A program made the position numbers and the translations under genes. Shown piece after piece: positions 1-6,249 of a stretch of 8,350 bases of DNA. The stretch's first letter is position 1. The number at the start of each line of letters is the position of its first letter. Under the pieces are notes generated by a model, which saw only the letters and a list, made by a program, of their open reading frames with translations, made no database searches and was not told the origin of the DNA. The DNA comes from Thermoanaerobaculia bacterium (GTDB lineage Bacteria; Acidobacteriota; Thermoanaerobaculia; Gp7-AA8): assembly GCA_017883215.1 (NCBI GenBank), contig JADGOA010000158.1, forward strand, positions 1-8,350, written 5' to 3'.

Positions 1-837
1 GTTTCCGAGGAGGCGGTAGGCGTCGCTCGACTGCGGGTCGATCTCGAGGACCCGGTTTGCGGCCGACTGCGCGTTCAGGGCGTCGCCGCGCGAGAGGGCG
101 CCCCGACCGAGAACGAGGTAGTCGGCCGCCGGGGCAGGGCTGGAAGCGATTGCGGGACCGGCCTTTCCGGCCGGGGAGAAGACGGAAGCTACGGGAGCGG
201 TGAGCGAGGAGGACGACGCCGTGGAACCGCCCTTCGGAGCCTCGGGGCCGGAGGCGCGCACGCGGGCGGCCTCGGTGAACTTGCCCTGCCTCTCGTACGC
301 CTGGGCGAGGAGATCGATCGCCTCGGCATCGAGCTTCTCGCGCGGCACGTTGTAGAGGAGGTCGTGAATGACGTCTTCGGTGTTGCCGTCCACGAGCTTC
401 TCCTTCGCGACACGCTTCAATTCCCCGATGTCGGCGGAAGGCGGCATCGCAGCGACAGCCGCGGTGCGGACCTGCGGCTTCTCCGGCGAGCTCTTCCGGC
501 CTTCGCGTTTTCTAGGCGAGAGCTTTGCATCGAACTTCGCCAGAAATCCGGCGTGCACGTCTTGTTCAATCCCCTTCGTGACGCGTGCCACGGACTGCTC
601 CGCCGACACGGACACGATCGCAAAACGCGCGGAGCAGTTCTGGACGATCCGGCCGCTAACGATCTCCGGCACACAGAACTTGCCAATCATTCCCTTGCGA
701 ACCCCGGCGTCGGAGCCGGCGGAAAGAACGGCCGCATCCCCCGTCATGGACACGACCTGCTGCGCGTGCGCCGCGCTGCAGACGAGAGTGGCGCTTGACG
801 CCAGGAGCAATACCGCGGTTCGCGTTCGACGATTCAC
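1..837 (-). CDS. Exported TPR protein with FlgT-C-like N-terminal domain (3' end outside window)
   Basis: GTG start at 837, preceded in frame by a TAA at 843-841, so the start can hardly lie further upstream. The next ATG (residue 32) would lose the signal peptide. 279 residues are visible and the frame is still open at the left edge. Residues 1-25 form a signal peptide (basic start, hydrophobic core, AHA|QQ cleavage). Residues about 27-102 look like a small beta domain with a G-S-D-A-G-V-R-K-G-M turn, resembling the C-terminal domain of FlgT-like proteins. Residues about 137-195 and 238-279 contain TPR-like helices (LLAQAYERQGKFTEAARV; VLEIDPQSSDAYRLLGN), separated by a Ser/Ala/Pro linker at 198-237. 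The GTG overlaps the TGA of the phosphatase gene by 4 bases (GTGA), implying translational coupling and a role in the same phospho-signalling system, probably as a periplasmic scaffold. The exact function is unknown. Confidence 0.8.
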   Translation of the reverse strand, partial: MNRRTRTAVLLLASSATLVCSAAHAQQVVSMTGDAAVLSAGSDAGVRKGMIGKFCVPEIVSGRIVQNCSARFAIVSVSAEQSVARVTKGIEQDVHAGFLAKFDAKLSPRKREGRKSSPEKPQVRTAAVAAMPPSADIGELKRVAKEKLVDGNTEDVIHDLLYNVPREKLDAEAIDLLAQAYERQGKFTEAARVRASGPEAPKGGSTASSSSLTAPVASVFSPAGKAGPAIASSPAPAADYLVLGRGALSRGDALNAQSAANRVLEIDPQSSDAYRLLGN

Positions 838-1865
838 GATTTAGCCCGATGACGACGGAGGTGGCGTCGTTGTCCACCACCTTCTATGTGCCGAGGCAGG
901 CCTGCTTCGGCATGCACAGCGTGCCGCTCATCCCCACCCTTGAATGTTTGTCCGCGAATTACCGGCAGTCGCACTCGGGCAGTGGCGGGCGGCGGAGCGC
1001 CGCCGCGCACCGCGGCAATCCGATTCACGATCTCGCGCCCCGTCGAATAGGCGGCGGTCGCCACGGCGAGAAGGGCCAGGACGGCCGCCGCCCACATCGG
1101 ACCTCGCCGGCGACTCGGCCGTACGTCGAGGACGAGCGCGGCGGCGGAGACGTTGTCGTCGCTGCCGTTCTCGATGGCGCGCCGGACAAGCCGCTCGACG
1201 GCGCCCGACGCACGGCGCTCCTCCGCCGAGATCTCGAGCACCTCCGTCTCACCGACGAAATTGAACAACCCATCGCTCCCGACGAGCAACATGGCTCGTG
1301 TCGCGCCCGGATGCGTGTGCGACGAGTGATACCCAACGTCAGGCCGCGCGTCGCCGTCTCCGAGCGCCCGGGAAAGGACATGGCGCTCCGGACTGCGTAG
1401 CGCCTCGAGCTCGGTCATTCTGCCGCTACGCAACGCTTCGCTGACGAGGCTATGCTCGGTCGAAAGACGAACGATCTCGTCCGGCAACACAAGGACAGCG
1501 CGCGAATCGCCGACGTTTCCAATCCAGATGTCGGTGCCGCGCGCCACCGCCGCGACGAGCGTGGTGCCCATCCCCTCGCGGCCGGGGGTCACGGCACCGC
1601 GGACCGCGGCATCGGCGGCTTCGAAGGCCGCGCAGAGCGAGCCGTAAGTGTCTTCTGCGCCGGATGCGCGCATTGCACCGAGGAATGCGCTCATCGCTGC
1701 CTCGCTGGCGACGTCGCCGGCCACGGCGCCGCCCATCCCGTCAGCGACGGCAACGACGTACGTCCCGCCGCCCAGCACGAGCGTCGCCGCACGATCCTCA
1801 TTGACCGTGCGGCGGCCTCGGGTCGAGCAGCACGCCTGTCGCGAAGAACGCCGGCCGATCTCCAT
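834..1865 (-). CDS. PP2C-family Ser/Thr protein phosphatase with one TM segment
   Basis: 343 aa. The PP2C (PPM) metal and catalytic motifs are present in order: RTVNEDRA (metal Asp at D24), VADGMGG (D42), GMGTTLVAA (98-106), GNVGDSRA (116-123), EHSLV (137-141), LSRALGD (164-170), GSDGLF (196-201) and GSDDNVS (234-240; the usual DNxT/S end motif). The phosphatase domain (about 10-247) is followed by a basic stop-transfer stretch and a TM helix at about 257-274, leaving a tail of about 70 residues outside. It should remove phosphate from Ser/Thr targets of the kinase two genes upstream, at the inner membrane. The ATG lies 4 bases after the FHA gene's TGA. No good Shine-Dalgarno is visible, so coupling is likely. 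Oddity: after about residue 310 the frame becomes Arg/His-rich with low GC3, while the +1 frame there has very high GC3. The last 33 residues may therefore be frameshifted (see findings). Confidence 0.93.
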   Translation of the reverse strand: MEIGRRSSRQACCSTRGRRTVNEDRAATLVLGGGTYVVAVADGMGGAVAGDVASEAAMSAFLGAMRASGAEDTYGSLCAAFEAADAAVRGAVTPGREGMGTTLVAAVARGTDIWIGNVGDSRAVLVLPDEIVRLSTEHSLVSEALRSGRMTELEALRSPERHVLSRALGDGDARPDVGYHSSHTHPGATRAMLLVGSDGLFNFVGETEVLEISAEERRASGAVERLVRRAIENGSDDNVSAAALVLDVRPSRRRGPMWAAAVLALLAVATAAYSTGREIVNRIAAVRGGAPPPATARVRLPVIRGQTFKGGDERHAVHAEAGLPRHIEGGGQRRHLRRHRAKS

Positions 1866-1869
1866 CGAG

Positions 1870-2988
1870 TCACCGGATGAGGTTCGCCGCCGACGGCGCC
1901 TCGTGGAAGAGCAGCGAGACCTCCCCCATTTCGACGCGGTCGCTCTCCTTTAACGGGACACTCTCGTTGACGGCCAGGTCGCGGCCATTGAACTTCGTCG
2001 GATTGCTGTCGTTGGAGGCGAAGTTTGTCAGTTGCGCCGACCCGTTGTCGAACGTGACCTTGCCCTGGCGTGAGGAGACCGTCGGCGCCTTGAGCTGAAT
2101 GTGCGCGTATGGCCGTCCCGACGCGCGGCCGAAGGTCGTCTCGGCGCCGTGCTCGCCGCCCAGCTTATAGAAGCGAATCTGCTTGACGACATCGTCGCCG
2201 CTCACCACCTCGAACCAGCCGGGGAGGAGCTTCACGGTGTTCGGCGGCGGTGCATGCAGTTTGATCGTCTTCCCCTCGAGCACCTGTTCCGGCACGGGCG
2301 GCGCCTCGACCGGAGCCGCCGAGGCGATGCTGAAGTCGGTCGTCAACGCGTCGTCGGACCGCGACCGCGAACGGAATGCAAGGAAGAGCACGAGCGCCAG
2401 AATGATCGCGGCGGCGCCTCCGATCGTAACGTACATCAGAGTCGACGTACCTGCTTCTTTGGGAGTCGCGGCGATCGCAGGAGGCGACTGGGCGGCGGAA
2501 GGCTCGGATGCCGCGCTCGCCACGACCGTCTCGCCGGTTTGCGTGGCCGGCGCCGTCTCCTGAGCAGTTGCAGCATCCCGAGGCGGCGAGACGGTGTCGC
2601 GCTGCTCCAGGTTGATCCTCGGCTCGACAAACTTGGCCAACTCGAGTCGCGTCTCCTCGCTGACGAAGAGGTCCTTCGTTCTCGGATCTACCCCCACCGG
2701 ACCTTCGATCGCGTACCGCTTGCCGACCGAGGGCGCTTGTTTGCTGGTGCGGACCTTGACGACCGAGCCCCAGTCGTCCTTGATGTAATAGAACTTAGTC
2801 GATGTCGTGCCGGCATCGACGAATTGCGTGACGAACCCTTCTATTCGGACAACTTCATTGAGATACGCCGCCACATTCGCCTTCATCAGCGAGATCCGCA
2901 TCGGCTTCAGGTCGGCTTGGGCCAGCGCGGCAGCAGCGCACAAGACGAGCACCAGAACGACACTCACGGTACGAACGGTCTCTTTCAT
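1870..2988 (-). CDS. Membrane FHA-domain protein with extracytoplasmic OB-like domain
   Basis: 372 aa. Signal peptide at residues 1-23 (ALA|QADL). Residues about 40-120 form a compact beta-rich domain (VVRIEGFVTQF, KFYYIKDDWGSVVKVR, GKRYAIEGPVG) that resembles an OB-fold. A Pro/Ala/Thr linker follows at about 130-180, then a TM helix at about 184-205 with a basic RSRSR stop, then the cytoplasmic part. The C-terminal FHA domain (about 280-365) has the expected phosphothreonine-pocket elements: GR (287-288), SSR (305-307), the Asn-rich loop (N322, N326, N329) and NGR (334-336), ending in a MGEVSLLF strand. By family knowledge, FHA binds phospho-Thr peptides, so this is the likely reader of the adjacent kinase. 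The ATG overlaps the kinase TGA (ATGA), with AAGGAG 9 bases upstream inside the kinase gene. A solute-binding or envelope-sensing role for the outer domain is inference. Confidence 0.9.
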   Translation of the reverse strand: MKETVRTVSVVLVLVLCAAAALAQADLKPMRISLMKANVAAYLNEVVRIEGFVTQFVDAGTTSTKFYYIKDDWGSVVKVRTSKQAPSVGKRYAIEGPVGVDPRTKDLFVSEETRLELAKFVEPRINLEQRDTVSPPRDAATAQETAPATQTGETVVASAASEPSAAQSPPAIAATPKEAGTSTLMYVTIGGAAAIILALVLFLAFRSRSRSDDALTTDFSIASAAPVEAPPVPEQVLEGKTIKLHAPPPNTVKLLPGWFEVVSGDDVVKQIRFYKLGGEHGAETTFGRASGRPYAHIQLKAPTVSSRQGKVTFDNGSAQLTNFASNDSNPTKFNGRDLAVNESVPLKESDRVEMGEVSLLFHEAPSAANLIR

Positions 2989-4619
2989 GATGACAATCTC
3001 CTTTTAGGGAATGAGACGACATTGATCGAACTAGTAGCTCCGATCGACACGAAAAGCTCAGCCAGTTCCGATGCTGCAACCGTGGCAGACTCGGGCCGTG
3101 AATCGCGATCCTTCTGTAGCAGCCACGCGCACAAGTCGGCGTACCGGCTGTTGACATGCGCGGGCAATCGAGGGGCTTCCTCCGTCTGCTGCGCTCGCAT
3201 GATGTCGAACGGGTCGCGGCCGGCGAACGGCAGGCGTCCGGCGGCCATGAGAAACAAAATGATTCCCAGTGAATAGAGATCGCTGCGCGCGTTCACGGCG
3301 AGACCGCGGCATTGTTCGGGCGACATGAAGTGCGGCTTTCCGGCGATGCTTCCGTCCATCGTCATGCGCGACATGAGCTCCTGCCGGGCGATGCCGAAGT
3401 CGATCAGCACCACCACCGGAACGGACGTGAAGCGGTGGCCGCGGACGAGGAGGTCCCCCTTGCGAAGGAAGATGTTGTCGGGGGTCAGGTCGCGATGCAC
3501 GATGCCGGCGCCATGGACGGCGATCAGGGCTGTGGCGATCTGATAGCCGATCGCGATCGACGTGAGCTCGTCGAGGACTGGCTCCCGGGTCAGGCGACTC
3601 TGCAATGTCTCGCCGTCGAGCAACTCGAGCGCGATGAACGGCCGGCCAACGATCGAGTCGTGCTCGCGCCCGTAGCGGAAGCACTTCACGATCGCCGCCT
3701 GCGCGTCGCCCTGCCCGATCGCCCGGAGCGCTTCTCCCTCTGAGAGAAACTTGCGGACCATATCGGGATCGGCAAGCCACCGGGCGTCGAGCACCTTCAG
3801 CGCGAGGTAAGTCTTATCGACGAGATCGAAGGCCCGGTAGATCGTGCCTACGCCGCCGCTGCCGAGTGTGCCGATTAGCCGGTAACGGTCGAAGTACCCC
3901 ATCGTCTGTTCCGCGATCGGCAGTATCACGCCGGTCGAGGGTCGCGGCAGCGCCCTGCGACGGCCGCGGACTGTGACAATGAGGAGGAGGACAACGCTCG
4001 CCACCAGCAGCGTCACGAGTCCGATGAGCAACAAATCGATGGGCCGTTCGGTGGCGGCGGCGCGTTGCTGCAGCGCCACCGAGAGCTGCCCCCCTCCGGG
4101 GGCAACCGTCAAGGACGTCGACTGAGATTCGAATCCGCTCTTCCTCACCTCGATCGAATATTGACGGCCGGGAACCAACCGCAGCGTCGCGCGCCCGGCG
4201 ATGTCGGTCACGGTGTCGCCGCCGCCGACGATGCTGACCGTGGCATCGGCCACGTTCGCGTCAATCGTGTAGTCGACCGCTTGTTGCGTCGGCTCCTTCG
4301 CTGAAGATCTCGGCCGGTCCGGGATTTTGAACGAGGGCAACGCGTTCAGCTCCGCGTCGAACGTCATGCCAGCCTTGAACGTCTCACCCTGATGATCGAC
4401 GCGAACCTCGTGCGCCCCCGGCGTCCCGGAAACAACGACTTTTCCGTTACCGTCCGTCGTGCCGGCGAATGCGCCATCGACGTAGACCGAGGCGCCGGCG
4501 ACAGGCGGATCGGTTCGCAGAACGTATTCGTCAACCGCCTTCGCCGCGCTGGTCCAAACGAACATCAGAACGAAGAATGCGGCGTAGCGAACACCAGCGG
4601 GAGTGACAGTCGCATTCAT
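2985..4619 (-). CDS. Transmembrane Hanks-type Ser/Thr protein kinase with N-terminal PEGA-like sensor domains
   Basis: 544 aa. Signal or anchor peptide at 1-28. Two PEGA-like beta domains lie outside the membrane (about 32-78 and 115-186; motifs DPPVAGASVYVDG and VPGRQYSIEVRKSGF). A TM helix at about 194-217 is followed by basic RGRRR. The kinase domain spans about 243-525: glycine loop LGSGGVGTIY (252-261), ATP-binding Lys K275 (ALKVL), catalytic loop HRDLTPDN (375-382), DFG (407-409), SPE replacing APE (433-435), and the helix-F Asp in DLYSLG (D447). The essential Lys, HRD Asp, Asn and DFG Asp are all kept, so it should be active. The catalytic-loop Lys of HRDLKP is Thr, a change seen in other bacterial kinases. 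The order is reversed relative to PknB types, where the kinase comes first. Its ATG is 25 bases after the preceding stop and its TGA overlaps the FHA ATG. It is probably the writer of the phospho-switch in this operon. Confidence 0.95.
   Translation of the reverse strand: MNATVTPAGVRYAAFFVLMFVWTSAAKAVDEYVLRTDPPVAGASVYVDGAFAGTTDGNGKVVVSGTPGAHEVRVDHQGETFKAGMTFDAELNALPSFKIPDRPRSSAKEPTQQAVDYTIDANVADATVSIVGGGDTVTDIAGRATLRLVPGRQYSIEVRKSGFESQSTSLTVAPGGGQLSVALQQRAAATERPIDLLLIGLVTLLVASVVLLLIVTVRGRRRALPRPSTGVILPIAEQTMGYFDRYRLIGTLGSGGVGTIYRAFDLVDKTYLALKVLDARWLADPDMVRKFLSEGEALRAIGQGDAQAAIVKCFRYGREHDSIVGRPFIALELLDGETLQSRLTREPVLDELTSIAIGYQIATALIAVHGAGIVHRDLTPDNIFLRKGDLLVRGHRFTSVPVVVLIDFGIARQELMSRMTMDGSIAGKPHFMSPEQCRGLAVNARSDLYSLGIILFLMAAGRLPFAGRDPFDIMRAQQTEEAPRLPAHVNSRYADLCAWLLQKDRDSRPESATVAASELAELFVSIGATSSINVVSFPKRRLSS
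2998..3003 (-). promoter_or_regulatory. Ribosome binding site of the FHA gene
   Basis: AAGGAG on the minus strand, 9 bases before the ATG at 2988 and within the last codons of the kinase gene. With the ATGA stop/start overlap it fixes the FHA gene start. Confidence 0.7.
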
Positions 4620-4644
4620 GGCTGCGAGTCACCAGCCCAACTGC

Positions 4645-6183
4645 TCATTTCACCTCGACCGTGTCCCCGACCACGACATCGTTGAGGCCGCTGACGGTGT
4701 CGAGCTCGATGTCCGAGTCATCTGGCCGCACATCGATCACACGGCCGGTGGCGATCGGCTCGCCGTTTCGAACGATCCGTGCCTGGAGGCCTGCACGTAG
4801 GCCGTATAGCGAGCCGCGGTTCCAACGGACGTACTGGCCTTCGACGCTTTGAACGCTTCCGCCCTGTGCGGCCTTGCTCACACCGGCCTTCTTGAGGTGG
4901 ATGAGGGCGTCGGTTGACGTGTCGCGATTGTCCCCAGGCATCGAGCGGGGCTTGGCGATCACGATTTTGTCCCCGAGGCCAGCCCTGGCCGGGGCAGTAA
5001 CATCTTTGTTCGTGAATGGCTTTGACAAGTGCGTGTCCGACGCCCCCGGCTGCAGCGCCTGTCCCGGGGAACCCTCTGATTTCGTCCCCGGTTCACTCGA
5101 CGCGTCCCCGACTGAGCCTGCAGATGTAGCTCTCAAGATGTCGTCGGCACTCAGCGGCTTTTCATCGCTCGCATCGCCCCCCCCCGGCGGCGGGGTCTGT
5201 CCCGAGGAACCCGGTGCTTTCGTTCCCGGTTCATTCGACGCGTCCCCGCCTAGGCCTGCAGTGGCCTTCAAAATGTCGTCGACACTCAGCGGCTTTTCAT
5301 CGCTCGCATCGCCGCCCTCCTGAGGCTCAGATGCTCGCTCCCAAACAATCCCGTCATCGTCCCTTATTGTGTCGCCAATGAAGCGAGCCTTTGTCTGGCC
5401 TCTAATCTGTGGAGATGTAAAAATGATCGTGTCGCCCTGGACCTTGTAGTTGCCACGGACACTGTGGCCGTCCTGAAGGAGGGAGCACACTCCATCGGAG
5501 CTGAGCTCGAGGAAGTCACCGCTCTTGCCTTTCCTTAAGTACTTTCCTTGTACGGAAGCCGCGTCGCCCTCCGCCGGCGGGCTCTCGTTACCCAAGGTAG
5601 CAGAGCCGGGGACCTGCTCGTCTCCGGGGCTAGCCTCCTGTCGGGTTTCCAGCACCTCCGCCACCATCTGCAGGACGGCATCCACAGGCGGCACCACCTT
5701 CTTCTGGGGAAAAGGGATCTTCAGGTCCGCGTAATAGCGGATGTCGTCGTAGGGATCGCTGTAAAGCTGGAAGACCACCCCGTCTTTCTGCACCGAGATC
5801 CCCGTAACCCAGCACGTCTCCCCAGCCACGAAGTTACGCGCCGGATAACCCGCGGACGTACCGTTTCCCGCCGTCATCATAGTGATCAAGAGATCCTTGC
5901 CGAAACCACCCCAGCCCTGCGATATCTTCCCGTTCTTGTACGTGTTCGACGGCGGCAGCGGCGACGCCACGCCATACATCAACAGACCTTCCTTGCGCAG
6001 CTCGACAACCGAACCAGCATCGACGATGTCTGAACGATCGGCTGCAGTCTTCGTCACAATAATCTGAGCGCTGAGCTGTTGAAAGATGGCCGCCCGATCG
6101 CCAGATTGCGCGGCCAGCCCAAGACCGAACAGCGACATGATTGCGGCCAATCCGAAAGCACAAAACCACCGAACCCGTTTCAT
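4645..6183 (-). CDS. Exported multidomain protein: N-terminal exported domain, lipocalin-like segment, duplicated linker, FlgT-C-like domain
   Basis: 512 aa from the ATG at 6183. A longer in-frame TTG start at 6237 would put 18 polar residues before a good signal peptide (MKRVRWFCAFGLAA...LAAQ), so it was not used. GGAAGAGG sits just upstream of the ATG. Residues about 27-175 are one domain (SDIVDAGSVVELRKEGLLMY, QLYSDPYDDIRYYADLKIPF) that I recall from secreted acidobacterial proteins but cannot name. Residues about 211-285 follow the pattern of small lipocalin-like domains (GKYLRKGKSGDFLELSSDG, GNYKVQGDTIIF, DDDGIVWER). Residues 290-379 are two copies of a 45-aa acidic/Gly-rich linker. Residues about 445-512 form a beta domain resembling the FlgT C-terminus (RGSLYGLRAGLQARIV, GRVIDVRPDDSDIELD, VVVGDTVEV). 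It precedes the kinase by 25 bases, so a periplasmic partner or ligand sensor is plausible but unproven. Confidence 0.85.
   Translation of the reverse strand: MKRVRWFCAFGLAAIMSLFGLGLAAQSGDRAAIFQQLSAQIIVTKTAADRSDIVDAGSVVELRKEGLLMYGVASPLPPSNTYKNGKISQGWGGFGKDLLITMMTAGNGTSAGYPARNFVAGETCWVTGISVQKDGVVFQLYSDPYDDIRYYADLKIPFPQKKVVPPVDAVLQMVAEVLETRQEASPGDEQVPGSATLGNESPPAEGDAASVQGKYLRKGKSGDFLELSSDGVCSLLQDGHSVRGNYKVQGDTIIFTSPQIRGQTKARFIGDTIRDDDGIVWERASEPQEGGDASDEKPLSVDDILKATAGLGGDASNEPGTKAPGSSGQTPPPGGGDASDEKPLSADDILRATSAGSVGDASSEPGTKSEGSPGQALQPGASDTHLSKPFTNKDVTAPARAGLGDKIVIAKPRSMPGDNRDTSTDALIHLKKAGVSKAAQGGSVQSVEGQYVRWNRGSLYGLRAGLQARIVRNGEPIATGRVIDVRPDDSDIELDTVSGLNDVVVGDTVEVK
5047..5316 (-). repeat. Tandem duplication of a 135-bp coding unit
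   Basis: Two head-to-tail units, 5182-5316 and 5047-5181, each 45 codons, inside the exported 512-aa protein. Both begin GGDASDEKPLS(V/A)DDIL(K/R)AT and end in an EPGTK...GQ segment. The first third is nearly identical at DNA level (shared ctcagcggcttttcatcgct on the plus strand), while the rest has diverged, with small compensating indels that keep the frame. A weakly similar third piece (ASDTHLSKPFTNKDV) follows. A run of nine C (5177-5185) lies at the unit boundary. Confidence 0.85.
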
Positions 6184-6186
6184 AGG

Positions 6187-6194
6187 CCTCTTCC
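6187..6194 (-). promoter_or_regulatory. Shine-Dalgarno-like site supporting the ATG at 6183
   Basis: GGAAGAGG on the minus strand ends 3 bases before the ATG. Spacing from the GGAAG part is about 6 bases. It favours this start, which also restores a clean signal peptide, over the upstream TTG. Confidence 0.5.
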
Positions 6195-6249
6195 ATTCAT
6201 TTGCCTGCCCAGCATCCGCCTCATTTAGCTGCTCCAATCAGGCGCCCGG

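Noticed and set aside
884..886. TAG readthrough or pyrrolysine in the phosphatase tail
   Set aside because: The reading frame there is itself uncertain and there is no pyl gene. A frameshift or sequence error is simpler.
795..1400. 201-codon plus-strand ORF opposite the phosphatase
   Set aside because: It is antisense to clear PP2C motifs, with no domain of its own.
2101..3276. 391-codon plus-strand ORF opposite the FHA gene
   Set aside because: It lies antisense to a well-supported FHA/TM protein, is Arg-rich with no recognisable domain, and is typical of shadow frames in GC-rich DNA.
6184..6237. Longer start (TTG at 6237) for the 512-aa exported protein
   Set aside because: It adds 18 polar residues before a good signal peptide and has no better RBS.
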